Assembly (NCBI GenBank): GCA_029718625.1
Contig: CM056383.1
Span: forward strand, 67,861,758-67,925,757
DNA length: 64,000 nt
Reading direction: 5' to 3'
Source of the DNA: Synaphobranchus kaupii
Taxonomy: Eukaryota > Chordata > Actinopteri > Anguilliformes > Synaphobranchidae
Part shown: positions 12,857 to 24,867 of the stretch, piece after piece
Layout of the letters: each line of letters starts with the position of its first letter
Position numbering within the stretch: position 1 is the first letter of the stretch
Translations under genes and position numbers: made by a program
Notes under the pieces: model-generated
What the model was told of the DNA's origin: nothing
Databases searched by the model: none
The model's input: the letters and a program-made list of their open reading frames with translations, nothing else

Positions 12857-14235
12857 GTGAGAGAGACTGAGGTGGTGAGAGACACTGAGGTGGTGAGACA
12901 CAGACGGTCTGAGAGAGACTGAGATGGTGAGACAGACGGTGTGAGAGAGACTGAGGTGGTGAGACAGACGGTGTGAGAGAGACTGAGGTGGTGACAGACA
13001 GACGGTGTAAGAGAGACTGAGGTGGTGAGACACAGACGGTGTGAGAGAGACTGAGGTGGTGAGACACAGACGGTGAGAGAGAGACTGAGGTGGTGAGACA
13101 CAGACGGTGTGAGAGAGACTGAGGTGGTGAGACACAGACGGTGTGAGAGAGACTGAGGTGGTGAGACACAGACGGTCTGAGAGAGACTGAGGTGGTGAGA
13201 GACACTGAGGTGGTGAGACACAGACGGTGTGAGAGAGACTGAGGTGGTGAGACACAGACGGTGTGAGAGAGACTGAGATGGTGAGACACAGACGGTGTGA
13301 GAGAGACTGAGGTGGTGAGACACAGACGGTGTGAGAGAGACTGAGGTGGTGAGACACAGACGGTGTGAGAGAGACTGAGGTGGTGAGACACAGACGGTGT
13401 GAGAGAGACTGAGGTGGTGAGACACAGACGGTCTGAGAGAGACTGAGGTGGTGAGAGACACTGAGGTGGTGAGACACAGACGGTGTGAGAGAGACTGAGG
13501 TGGTGAGACACAGACGGTGTGAGAGAGACTGAGATGGTGAGACACAGACCGTGTGAGAGAGACTAAGGTGGTGAGACACAGACGGTGTGAGAGAGACTGA
13601 GGTGGTGAGACACAGACGGTGTGAGAGAGACTGAGGTGGTGAGACACAGACGGTGTGAGAGAGACTGAGGTGGTGAGACAGACGGTCTGAGAGAGACTGA
13701 GGTGGTGAGACACAGACGGTGTGAGAGAGACTGAGGTGGTGAGACAGACGGTGTGAGAGAGACTGAGGCGGTGAGACACAGACGGTGTGAGAGAGACTGA
13801 GGTGGTGAGACACAGACGGCGTGAGAGAGACTGAGGTGGTGAGACACAGACGGTGTGAGAGAGACTGAGATGGTGAGACACAGACGGTGTGAGAGAGACT
13901 GAGGTGGTGAGACACAGACGGTGTGAGAGAGACTGAGGTGGTGAGAGACAGGCGGTGTGAGAGAGACTGAGGTGGTGAGACACAGACGGTGTGAGAGAGA
14001 CTGAGATGGTGAGACACAGACGGTGTGAGAGAGACTGAGATGGTGAGACACAGACGGTGTGAGAGAGACTGAGGTGGTGAGACACAGACGGTGTGAGAGA
14101 GACTGAGATGGTGAGACACAGACGGTGTGAGAGAGACTGAGATGGTGAGACACAGACGGTCTGAGAGAGACTGAGGTGGTGAGACACAGACGGTGTGAGA
14201 GAGACTGAGGCGGTGAGACACAGACGGTGTGAGAG
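12857..14235. repeat. 34-bp minisatellite, about 40 copies
   Basis: A 1.38-kb array of a unit reading GAGAGAGACTGAGGTGGTGA then GACACAGACGGTGT. Variants include 32-bp units lacking one CA, GAGATGG for GAGGTGG, GGTCTGAG for GGTGTGAG, and a recurring compound block with an extra GAGACACTGAGGTGGT (near 12875, 13198 and 13455). The unit is 34 bp, one more than a multiple of three, so a stop-free reverse-strand unit is open in all three frames and yields the same 34-residue Ser/Leu/His repeat in each. Long reverse frames here (up to 491 codons) are therefore by-products of the array, not genes. Confidence 0.97.
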
Positions 14236-15296
14236 TGCACTTCCCCGACAAGCAATTTGTCAAAGAGACAGTATTCTTAACAGTTTCCATTTCTGCTATA
14301 TCGTTCCATTATGAAGATGTAAATGTAGGCTGATGCAGCCAGCCAAGAAATTACGCAGTTTTTTTGCTTGTTAGTACACCTACAGTGTGCATGTCTTCAG
14401 ACTCCCGAAGAACAGTTCACTACTCAATTTACAAAATGTATAAGGCTCAACAATGCACATTGTCATAAGCTCAAAGGTTTAAAAAAAAAAAAAGGGTTTA
14501 AAATAGGATGTAGTTCGGAAATTCTATGTAAATAAAAGTAGAACGTGTCCACTCTCATTGCCTTCAATGTACATGAAGACCAGTGTATAAGCAATATCAC
14601 TGCAAAATTATACCTTACAATCTGCTATTACAATATGTATTTATCGCAACACCGATATTCTTATGTGCGCATGTATCACCTCACATTATTATGATTGAAC
14701 ATGTAATAGGTAAATAGGCGTGCTCACTCAGTTGTGTTACAACATTTCGTAATTAAAGGTATGCTGATATATCAGTATTTTACTATCAGAATAATATGCT
14801 AGCAAGCCATCTGAGCAAGTTAACTCGATAAATATGTTTCTCATTAATAGGGGCTAGCCTCTTAGCAAGACACATACAAACTAAATTAATAGTACATATA
14901 GTTTTTTTTTTATCACTCTTCATTTGGTGATTTCAAATGCCAGTGTTGCATTGAAATAGGGAAGAATATTGTGTGAAAAAAAAAAAAATGAATTGTTTAA
15001 AGTTAATGTCAATGTGTAATCTGGTTAGATTGAATCGGTATCACAAATCGCATCATCCTTTTTTATTTATTTATTTATTTTATTTTTTGGGCCACACAAC
15101 TCCTTGCGTCATCTGCACCCGCAGGAAGTTCCCTATGAGCCAGGATGTGCGACGACTCTCCATCACACACTTGACTCCCATTGCCCCAGTGCACCAGACA
15201 TCAGGCCATAAACAAGCTTGTACAGGAAATCCATAATCCAATTCAGGCTTTATTTACTTTGTGCAGAGTTCTGATTGAGGCGCTAGCCACCAAGGC
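14236..15296. other. AT-rich spacer, no gene recognised
   Basis: Poly-A tracts near 14480 and 14980, a (TTTA)n tract near 15063-15085, no recognisable coding sequence. Confidence 0.6.
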
Positions 15297-15391
15297 CCAC
15301 CCTTTCTGAGAATATAATCAATACCAAAGCCCACCCTTCTTAGAATATAATCAATACCAAAGCCCACCCTTCTTAGAATATAATCAATACC
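15297..15391. repeat. 33-bp tandem repeat, about 2.8 copies
   Basis: The unit CCCACCCTTCTTAGAATATA followed by ATCAATACCAAAG recurs from 15297. The first copy carries CTTTCTGAG in place of CTTCTTAG. Confidence 0.9.
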
Positions 15392-15476
15392 TTTGATCTT
15401 TTGTGTCCCATATTGTGCTGGTTCTGTCTTTTGAGAGTCTTCTTCCTCATTCCAGCATCACACAAAGGACAGCCCT

Positions 15477-15491
15477 CCAGCAGGGGGCGCC
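15477..15491 (+). promoter_or_regulatory. CTCF-like binding motif
   Basis: CCAGCAGGGGGCGCC matches the vertebrate CTCF core consensus (CCASYAGRKGGCRS) at every position. CTCF binds such sites to form insulators and chromatin loop anchors. A single core motif does not prove occupancy. It lies in otherwise anonymous spacer. Confidence 0.55.
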
Positions 15492-16649
15492 AATCACAAT
15501 GACTGAACTAAACTGACCTCTGACCTCCCTGGGTGTTTGATCACATCTGTAGGGGTATGAGAGGTAAGAGAGGGTGTTCTTTATTTGTATTTGGGTCACA
15601 GTGCCTTGTGATTGTGAAGCGAGTTGCTTGAGGTGTTTATTCCGCTTGAAAATCTACACACAGATGAAAAAGTGTTTTTGTGATGTTCCTGTAAGATGCG
15701 TGAACTATGCTGCCTGTGGTGGCACAGAAATATTGTGTTTCCTGCATTATAATCTCTTCAATAAAATGTAGACAATTACCTTGAGGGTAGAAGTCTGTGC
15801 CACCCCAGGCCCCGCCCCCCTCCGCCCCCACGCTAAGTAACCAGTTTATGACTCAAATCAGTTTTCATTGCAGTGAACACTCATGTAAAATGGAGAGGTT
15901 GTCCAAGCTGAAAGGTGACATTAAATTATATGTGACACTGATGAATAGCTTTCATTTAGAAGCCAGACAAACTGAAGAGCTCAACAGCCACTAAATCAAT
16001 GGAACATTATAACCAAACCAATAAACCATGCCTATCCGTCGCATAATAAACATTTATCTTCAGTTCAGCTGTAATCTTAAGCTGCATCATAAATCATAAT
16101 GTTTGAATGTAGATATATTGACCAGCAATGGCACAGAAAATGTCGAACTCAGTAAACAAATTCTTGCAAAAAAAAAAAATGCTGCATTTTGATATTCATT
16201 CTTCTTTTGGATGACAGTGGATGTCCATTAGGTATTAATAACTTTTCCTTAGATGCAACAAGAAGTACATTACATTCAGTTACAGTGCATTAATTAAATT
16301 AATGTTAATCTGAACTTGTTGTGGTACTATAACATGCGGTACAAGCTACGGTCCTGTGACTCACAAATCCCCCACATGCCTTAAATCACCACCACAGCTC
16401 ATGAAGGAAAAGGCTCGGCTCTATTGCAGTATACGCTGTTGATCTGTAGTGAGGCATGCTTCCTTTATACACTGGGCACGCTGCAATGTAAATCACAACA
16501 GTTTGCAGGATAGAGTTTCGAGTTGGAAAAAAAGAGCTATTGCTGTTTTGTGTTTATATGGACACATTGAAAAATGTGCAAAAATAAAAAGGAAAAAAAA
16601 AAACACTGTGATGTGTGTGTATATATATATAATATTGTGTACTATAATA
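15492..16649. other. Spacer, no gene recognised
   Basis: AT-rich with poly-A runs near 16170 and 16590 and a short (TA)n tract near 16620. No recognisable coding sequence. Confidence 0.6.
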
Positions 16650-17164
16650 CACTGCCTGGCCAAAAGAAAAGTCGCCGTTGCACCCGCCATGCATAGTGCC
16701 CACTTTACAAGCCTCTGGAGGCAGTGTTATGATCTGGGGTTGCTTCAATTGGTCAGGTCTAGGCTCAGCAACATTATGCAGCAATAAAATGAAGTACCTG
16801 AATGTACTGAATGACCAGGTTATCCCATCAGTGGGCATATTCCAGGACGACAATGCCAAGATTCATCGGGCTCAATTTGGGAAAGAGTGGTTCTGGGAGC
16901 ATGAGGAATCACGGAGGAGCCCTGACCTTAACCCCATTGAAAGTCTTTGGGATGTGCTGGAGAAGACTTTACGGAGCGGTTAGACTCTCCCGTCGTCAAT
17001 ACAAGATCCCGGCCAAAAATGAATGCAACTCTGGACGGAAATAAATGTTGTGAAATGTTGTAAAAAGTTGTCGAAACAATGCCACGACGAATTTGCGCCG
17101 TAATCAAAGCTAAAGGCGTTCCAACTAAATATTAGAGTGCAACTTTTTTTTTGGCCAGGCAGTG
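16650..17164 (+). mobile_element. Internally deleted Tc1/mariner element
   Basis: Terminal inverted repeats CACTGCCTGGCC (16650) and GGCCAGGCAGTG (ending 17164) are flanked by TA on both sides, the Tc1/mariner target-site duplication. At 515 bp it is far shorter than a full element (about 1.3-1.6 kb), so much of the interior is lost. What remains is the C-terminal part of a plus-strand transposase followed by untranslated sequence. Non-autonomous. Confidence 0.9.
16678..16983 (+). pseudogene. Tc1/mariner transposase, C-terminal fragment
   Basis: The frame reads [10 protein letters not shown], then QDDNAKIH (second catalytic Asp region of the DDE domain), then [11 protein letters not shown] (third catalytic Glu region), the conserved order of Tc1-like transposases. 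About 101 codons survive against roughly 340 in an intact protein; the N-terminal helix-turn-helix DNA-binding region and first catalytic Asp are missing, so it cannot catalyse transposition. It lies inside inverted repeats with TA flanks. The apparent start codon is just where the deletion left an ATG. Confidence 0.88.
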
Positions 17165-18090
17165 TATATTGTATAAATAAAGCTGTCCTCCATCGAGGGG
17201 GATATAGGGTGGTGGGCCAAGATGAAAAATAAAATCAGCTGAATTGGAAGAGCAAAGAGAAAGATCTGAATAGAAGATCATGGGCATGTACAGAGGTAAT
17301 TGGTTACCTTTAAAAAAAAAAAACTTTAAAAAAAAACATTCTTAAATGAATGGCAGACTTGACATTCTCATTAAAGACGAGATTCAATAAACAATAAAGT
17401 ATTTAAAAACCATTCAGTAATCCACAAAGATCAAAGAACCAAATATTTTTGTTCATGTGTGTCCAGTAATTATCTTTCATTCAGATAACCAAGCGATGGC
17501 TTATTAATTATATGTTCAACAAAGAGGCGAGGTATAATTGATTAAGGTTCAAAGCAGTCATTACAGGAGCAGCTGGAGCTACACGGCTAAACGAACAGAA
17601 CGAGCGTTGGTCATTAAGGGCCAGGGAAAGTGCTTAAGAGTAAAGGGCCAGAGGAAAGCCGACCGAGTCATCCGGATCAACGCATAAACAAACATGGCTG
17701 TCTACTGCTCAGTCAGCATCCGCGATCGGTGGCTTAGAAATGTGGCGCGGAAAAGCACAAAAAGGTTATCACGCCATGTCGCAAGAGGGGTAAAACTCTG
17801 CTTCACAGGGGGCAAAGAAATCCAATTAGTGTGCTTAACGAGCTGATATTCAGATGCCTCGATCCGGGCCTCTCCCACGGTTCATTTGTCCGACTGCCAA
17901 TAATCACAGCCGGGCCTGCGGGTGGACTTTTGCATAAATGTCTCGTGGCCGAACGGGGAGCGGAACCGCATAATGGGCCTGACGCGCGGAAAAGCTTTTT
18001 AATCTGTACCCCGTTTTGCCCTTGTTTTTGGCTGCAGGTGAAAACCTTTGTGGCGACTGCTGTTAAATAAATTGCTTTTAAGTTTGCTTT
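17165..18090. other. Spacer with a GC-balanced, repeat-free segment
   Basis: From about 17570 to 18060 the sequence is less AT-rich and free of simple repeats, unlike most of the window. It has no recognisable open frame. Such segments can be conserved non-coding elements, but conservation cannot be judged from one sequence. Confidence 0.35.
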
Positions 18091-18195
18091 TGTGTGTGTT
18101 TGTGTGCGGTGTGTGTGTGTGTTGTGTGTGTGTGTGTGTGTGTGCGTCTGCGTGCGTGTCTGCGTGCGCGTGTGTGCGTGTCTGCGTGCGTCTTT
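18091..18195. repeat. (TG)n with TGCG variants, microsatellite
   Basis: Imperfect TG run passing into TGCGTGTC/TGCGTGCG units. Confidence 0.95.
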
Positions 18196-21007
18196 CAGGC
18201 AGAATGAGGTTTACATAGTTGTTGAATTGTGAAGAGCCAGTCAGCAAATGTAGCATTGTTTTCCTGAAATGGAGTGGATGCCTGTTGCCATTCCTCGCTG
18301 GGAGGACAATAGAGCAAATGCAGGTGAAAATGTGCACGCCAGTAATATTGACTAATTACCCCGGTCATTAGTGGAGCCTGAGGGCGGTTGTTTTGAATGC
18401 GGGGGGAGTCACTGTTCCAGCACACGCCTTTGGGAAAGCTGTGGAAGCACCAAAATACAGGCACAATCTCCACGCCATTCAAGGAGACAATCTGCCACTG
18501 CATCCATCAGAAAGTATACCACAAAGGATTTTGATAATTTTGAAAATTCATGTGACGAACCGTACTCGTACCCGAACTGATGAAAATTGCCCTGTCGTCT
18601 GGTAGGAACGGTGAAGTGCGGTTCTTTGATGACGAGACGCATTATTCTCGGGGTATATAACGTCAAAAAAAAGAAGAATCAGTGTGTTTAGCATTTCATA
18701 TTTTTAATCAAAGACTGTGATGCTTTAAAAAAAAAAAAAAAAAAGAAGCATTTCTGGTTCCCATGTCATCAAGTAGACACGTTAAAAAGACATATTAATG
18801 CCTTCATATCTAACATCTGGGCATGTACGGTGTCAGGCATGTTGGAAAACAAACGTAGTATCTGGTGTTAACATGTAAAATATACAGTAAGAAAGAAAGC
18901 ATAGAGTGTAAAGTACACAGCAATAATATCGTCCTCTCCCAACATTACAACTTACATTGATGTTGTAGCATGAAACATGGAGCTTCATGTGAGGCGTATT
19001 GTTATTCATATTAAATAGATTTAATTAATTTGTCACTTTTAAATTATTGTTCCATGCGCACCCACAAATAACCAAATATTCCCCCATTCCATGAGCTCTA
19101 AATACAAAAAGGATAGAAATACCAGCCTCGGTGAAAAATGTTCTGGTGCAGCTTTGCATTACTCCAAAATATTAATCTGCCCTTGCAACAGCTGTGTTTG
19201 CATTAGTAAGGAGCTTTATGTGGAAGGAGATCAACAGAGAACCTTTAATATCATTGGGTGAAACTTTGCCAGTTATATATCACTGCGTTTGTTTTTTTAT
19301 TCTAAATACCCATTTGTCTCTGCTTTGCAACCATAATTTGCCATCATGTGATGTAATGAATAATAAATAGTTATGATTATAAGTGAGGAAATAATTAAGC
19401 ATTCAAAAACATTGCCATATGGCCTTAAATAATCATAAATCTCTGCTCTAAGTTCATTTCAGGCTACTTTTCTCTGCATCGCTGATGTAAAAGGGCTTTA
19501 GATAGTGGCGTGTTCTCCGGAACAGTATGCATTCCAGCCTGACAAATCCGGCTCCTGGTTGGCCCACCAAAGACCAAGATTAGACCAAGATTACCTATAT
19601 TGCAGGACAAAACTGATTCTGATAGCAATGAAAATATATTTATATACACCTTAATTGCTTGTTTTGTTTTCTTCTTCCAGTAGAAGGGAAAAATAATTTG
19701 CAGTGCAGTCTATTTAGCTTGTCCCAAGGTTGTTGGAGGATAATGAGTGTGTTTCATGAATGGTTAATTTACCAGCCTCATGGGGTCTAAGGGAGGGGGT
19801 GGGGGGGTCAATTGCAGCATCTCACATTGGCTGACTTTCTCAGGTTGATTAGAAAAAATAAACATCTAAACTGCTGATTTCACTTTTTTTTAATAAAGGA
19901 AAGGTCAGTTGGCCCATGCTAAGTAGATACACAGCTGTTTAAAGGACAAATTGTACACCACTGACGATACCAATTGTGAAATATGTCAATAAGTCATGGA
20001 AATGTAATTTCAGTAGATCATGAAAGTAAATTGCAGGTCTTTACATTTTTTTTTTGTATGAAAAACAGTCATCTTAATATCTGGAAAGCAGAAGCAAAGC
20101 TTGATCTTTCGCTTAAACGGGCATTCACTTTATGTGTAATTTTTTTTATTTAAGCTAACGTTTACCCATGTATGTCAACACAATTGATGGTGTTCACAGA
20201 TTGTGATTCTGTTATTGACATTAGATCCTCAAGTTTCTTCATCCGCGCACTCAAACCTTCATGCCGTTTTATCGGAGCTGGGAATGGCTGTTGTTGAATA
20301 CATATGGTTCTATGGAAGCATTCTGGTGTAGGGTCTATGGTAGCAGTGTGGTGTAGGTTCTATGGAAGTTTACATTTTATACAGGGCACTACTTTCCTTG
20401 AATGATGTAGTGCATTATGAAGCCGATTACCATTATAAATTGAATATGTGATGGGCAAGGGTGTTTTTTTCTGGCAAATAAAAAAATGAAAGTTAAGTCA
20501 AGCAAATAAATAAAATCAATTTATGGGTGGGCGAAAGTCTTCATTAAATCTGATCACTTACACGGATAAGATGTGAGCAATGAGTTATTAAAGAACAAAA
20601 TGCATGGCTAATTGTGTGTCATACAATCACTAAAATTAGCTAGTAGCAAAGGTATTTTTGGTTCATACCTATATTATTCAAAAAGTACTGAATTATCCTG
20701 GACAGTCAAGCAAGACACATGCATCAGTATAGCCATCTGCTTCATGGCATATGTTTGCATCAGGAGTATACTTTGACATGACAAATTCTATGTGCATGCA
20801 TGCTGAAGAACTAATCAATTGTTGAATTATCTCACACCCATTTTTTTTTTTTTTTTTACAGTTTGTAGAAAAACTGTATACATTATATATTGCTGTTAAA
20901 CAAAATGACACGCACAATATGCAGGACTACACTTAAGCCTGAGTACAGAAATTAAAGGTTGGGTTTCTTTTTGACATGTCTAATTTTCCAAAATTAAAAT
21001 TAATATA
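18196..21007. other. Spacer, no gene recognised
   Basis: AT-rich with A17 near 18728, poly-T near 20840, a short G-rich run near 19795-19807. No recognisable coding sequence on either strand. Confidence 0.6.
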
Positions 21008-21920
21008 CAGTACCAGTCAAGTTTGGACACACCTACTCATAGGTTTTTTCCCGTTATTTTTACTGTTTTCCACATTTTGGAATAGTAGACATCAAAACTA
21101 TGAGAACACAAATTAAATTATGCAAAGACCAAAAAAGTGTTTGCACATTCTTGCCATTCTCTCAAACAACTTCTGTGGTAAACAGGTATTCCACAGGTAA
21201 ACAGGTGATGCCATCATGACTATATAAAAGGATATCAAGACTCCTGATATCTTATTTCCAGGTACTCTTAGAAGCGATACTATAACCTCTGCATTTGATT
21301 GGATCTCTATGGGAATTGGGGGGTGGGACTAGATTTAGCTTTAAATTACACTGGAACAGTGTGGAACACATGGTTGGCTAAATGGCTCTAAGTCATCAAG
21401 GGTCTGACATATCAAACAAGCCTTAAAACCATCACTCTGCTGCCAGAAATACAGTAGATATGGATGGATAACTTGAAGGGTTTCTTCTGACTTATTTTTC
21501 CATAGAGTTCAATAGGAAAATTTGTCAGGAGAAACGACCCTTAAAGTGATCCATCCATATCTACTGCATATCTGGCAGCAGAGTGATGGTTTGAGGCTCG
21601 TTTGATACCTCAGACCCTTGATGACTTACAGCCATTTAGCCAACCATGGGTTACATACTATTCCTGTGTAATTTACAGCTTAATCTAGTCCCACCCCCCA
21701 ATTCCCATAGAGATCCATTCAAATGCTGAGGTTATAGTATCGCTTCTAAGAGTACCTGGAAATAAGATATCAGGAGTCTTTTGATATCCTTTTATATAGT
21801 CATGATGGCTTTACCTGTGGAATACCTGTTGACCACAGAAGTTGTTTGAGAGAATGGCAAGAATGTGCAAGGCCGTTAAAGGCAAAGGGTGGCTACTTTG
21901 AAGAATCTAAAATATGACTA
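21008..21920. mobile_element. Tc1-derived foldback element with long palindrome
   Basis: The left end, CAGTACCAGTCAAGTTTGGA following TA, is the terminus of a common fish Tc1-like family. The right edge (21880-21920) GGCAAAGGGTGGCTACTTTG matches the sequence that in that family follows the transposase gene; the right terminal repeat itself is missing. Between them 21141-21871 is a nearly perfect palindrome with arms of about 360 bp centred near 21508. The outermost arm sequence (TTGCACATTCTTGCCATTCT) is subterminal Tc1 sequence, the rest is an unrelated module. No transposase remains. Best read as a non-autonomous Tc1 derivative that acquired inverted DNA. Confidence 0.75.
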
Positions 21921-24590
21921 TTCCTAAAAACTCAGCTCACACCTCATGAAGTCTCAAGTGCATTTCCGTGTGACGTAGCGACAGACCACCACTGCAGTTT
22001 CAGAAGCACAGTTTAAGAACATGCACGGCAATGTTTGTTAAGCGAGGTACGATATCCCCGAGACTCATCTGAGAAAGGTGACAAAGACCTTTCTTGTGCC
22101 TTATAGGACACACTCAGTGAATAAGACACACAGCCAAAAACCCTCTCAAAACCCCATGCAGCTCAAAGGACTGGAGCCCTCAGCGGTGTGGGATTAGCAG
22201 CCCTGCATCGGGCTGATCCTCACGGGGACACGGCACCGCGCCTACAGTGCACGTCTCTTTGGTTCGACTGATTTGTCTGAGCCATCGATAATGAACGCGA
22301 CTCATCAAACCTTAAAGCTGTCATGCAATGTTAGATTATTTATTGGCGCGGACAAAACAAAATGGTGAGGAATGTCTGACTGCTGTTGATGGGAATGACA
22401 TTGTAAATCGATCAGGGAATGGATAGACAGAAGCAAATAAAATCCTCTTTGGGAAAACACAACGGCAAGGCCTCAGTATCTTGTAAGTTATTTCGTTAAT
22501 CCAAAGACTCAATAGTACACAGACTGGAAAATATCCACAGGTCGGTATAAGGTTTGTAAACTTTAAATACAAGAGAGAAACTACTTTGACCTTTGGACTG
22601 ATCATTGATTTAAACCTACAGTGGATAATTCACCATATTTGAGTATGAGCAGCAAAACTATCAACCACAAAAACAAAAACACATTTTAGTGAGTGTCAAC
22701 AGTGAAAAGATAAGTCTACTTTTTCTCTCTCGGAATTGAGAGAGAGAGACTGAATGTATCAATGCGGTCAGATAATCAGTGAATATTCCGCACAATGAAA
22801 TACTAACATACAAACTCATTCTGAGAAAGGGAATTATACGTTGGCCGGGAAGTGCAAAACACAACTGCATTACACAACGCGATTGAACAAATTATAAAAT
22901 GCGGCGACAAATCTCAGACACTAAAGAACAACTCTGAAAACACAACTGCGTTTCATAAAACTAATGAAAACTAATGAAAACTAATGAACGCCGACGTCAG
23001 CAGAAACACAACAGAAAGAGAAGCAGGAAAAGGCAGGCACTTGCACGTTGCATAAGTTGAAACATTAGTTAAGTACCTGCTGGTTACGTGGAGGTTCTGC
23101 ATGTTTGAGGGCTGCAGGCCAATGTGAGGGCTCTCTTCGCGCTTTATGAATATAAATATATATTTAATTGATAATCAAATGTTGGCGTGAGTCCAAGAAA
23201 TGTTACATTGCAACCTTATTTAAAATCTTTTAGGAATTAAGCATAAGCACAATTTGATGATTGTAAGATTACATTTAAGTTTAAATCCAATAACATTTTT
23301 ATAAATGAGTCCCCCATGTTCGAATCATTCAAGCTAATTCGTATTTTATGGTTTAATTTTATAATTATTACCAGCCACCCACCTGTATCCACCTGTTCCT
23401 GGTTAGTTCGTTAGACAGCGACCTTCTTTACACCCTGGTAAAGCTGTCCACGCTATTTAACCCCACATTTTCAATAAATGTGTTCACGGCGCGGCAACAT
23501 CAGACACGTGCCGCATCGATCCCCGCTACAAATTAAAGTGACAGACGTTGATGCCAGGATCAGTTCGAACACGAAGACTGCCCTGCGTGAAGGCAGCAAT
23601 GATAAATCTGAGGGATCAGTTTGAACACGAATAAATAAATGCCAGCCCATGTATCGACAGGTACTGTAAATCAGAATGGGGGTGGGGGATTCTAGCAGCA
23701 TGTATAATGTGCTCCCAAGGTTATTCCTGAGGACAAGGTGATTGGCATTGACAGGTGCGTGTGCGCATGTGTGATGAGTGAATGAGTACACAAAATACAT
23801 AAATAAATAAAACTATTTAAAATATAACATAGTAATGGAGCTTAGCCTGTGATCCTGGGTTGCAGTGATTAAAATATTTATTTGGGGGCTTAGTCCAACA
23901 AACCATTTTTGAAAGCTGTTGTGCTTTTCAGGCAAACTTATACGTATATTATTACACGTGTTCACCACAATGTTCATATGTGCACCATCGAGCAAGATAA
24001 AAAGGGAGTGAAAAATATGAAAGGAATAAAAATTTAAAAAAAGATAAAAAGTGGTGTGAAATGCAGAGTAAGATTGCCTGTGCCTCCTATGCCAGGGAAA
24101 CATCTATCATGGAATTTGAAGCGTGGTCTTGTGGACCAGATGTGTTTGGCTGTCATTACTGAAGGGTTGTGTTGTAATTACCAGCACTCTGTCCCTGCTA
24201 TGCGCTGAAACATGTCGGCAATGACTCTGGAAGAACTGGCACCTTCACCGCGAGCAAAGCATGCTGGGAATTCAAAACAAAAGTACACAAATTGGTTTTA
24301 AGTGGCGTTATTAAAAACCAATTTTAATCAGGTGTTCATATAAAGATCTATCACTTCCGCAAAGAGTTGAAATGATTTTTAGACAAAGGAAAGGCGAGGA
24401 GGGAAATAAATAGTCGTAGGATGCAATGGCGCATCGCATATATTAACTGAATATAATGCATGATCTATGTTTGAGCAGTTTGTGTTTCAGACAACAGTTT
24501 GTGTTTCAGGTCTGACTTACCCAAGCATATTGCCAAATTACTGTTGCCTAAAGAGTACACGAACAAGCACAATTGTTCATAATATATATG
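21921..24590. other. Spacer, no gene recognised
   Basis: Mostly AT-rich. A decamer (AAAACTAATG) is repeated three times at 22956-22987. Near 23375-23480 there is a short promoter-like run (CTATTTAACCCC then AATAAA) resembling a retroelement end, but no partner repeat is seen. Confidence 0.5.
22956..22987. repeat. 10-bp tandem repeat, three copies
   Basis: AAAACTAATG repeated three times in direct succession. Confidence 0.9.
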
Positions 24591-24594
24591 CTAC

Positions 24595-24867
24595 TGTGGC
24601 AAGGTGTAGGTGTAAGCAATCAGAATCCAACTAACCTGACAGCACCACCTAGGGAATTTCACCCCAGGAAGTATTATTGAGGAACCTGGACTAATACCTT
24701 GATACCCAGGCTACACAAGTTTGCCAACTGAAGGAAGACGGACATGTTTCCAAAAGAAATAATTAATCACTGGAAGGGCCTGTGGAGAGAATGGGTTAAA
24801 GAATGGAAAACGAATCAAACTTATGTAAAAGGAAGTAACAAAAACATTACAAGTTGAATCAATTTAA
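24595..24867 (-). repeat. Gypsy 3' LTR fragment
   Basis: Starting TGTGGCAAGGTGTAGG, this segment matches 31728-32008 over its whole length with scattered substitutions, a 17-bp gap and a 12-bp extra block. It stops abruptly at TTAA (24864-24867), where the other LTR continues as TTAACAAATAC. About 1 kb of this LTR is missing. Confidence 0.9.

Noticed and set aside
12784..14290. Reverse-strand frames of 467, 491, 230 and 224 codons
   Set aside because: All are readings of the 34-bp minisatellite in different frames; they share one repeat and have no other domain.
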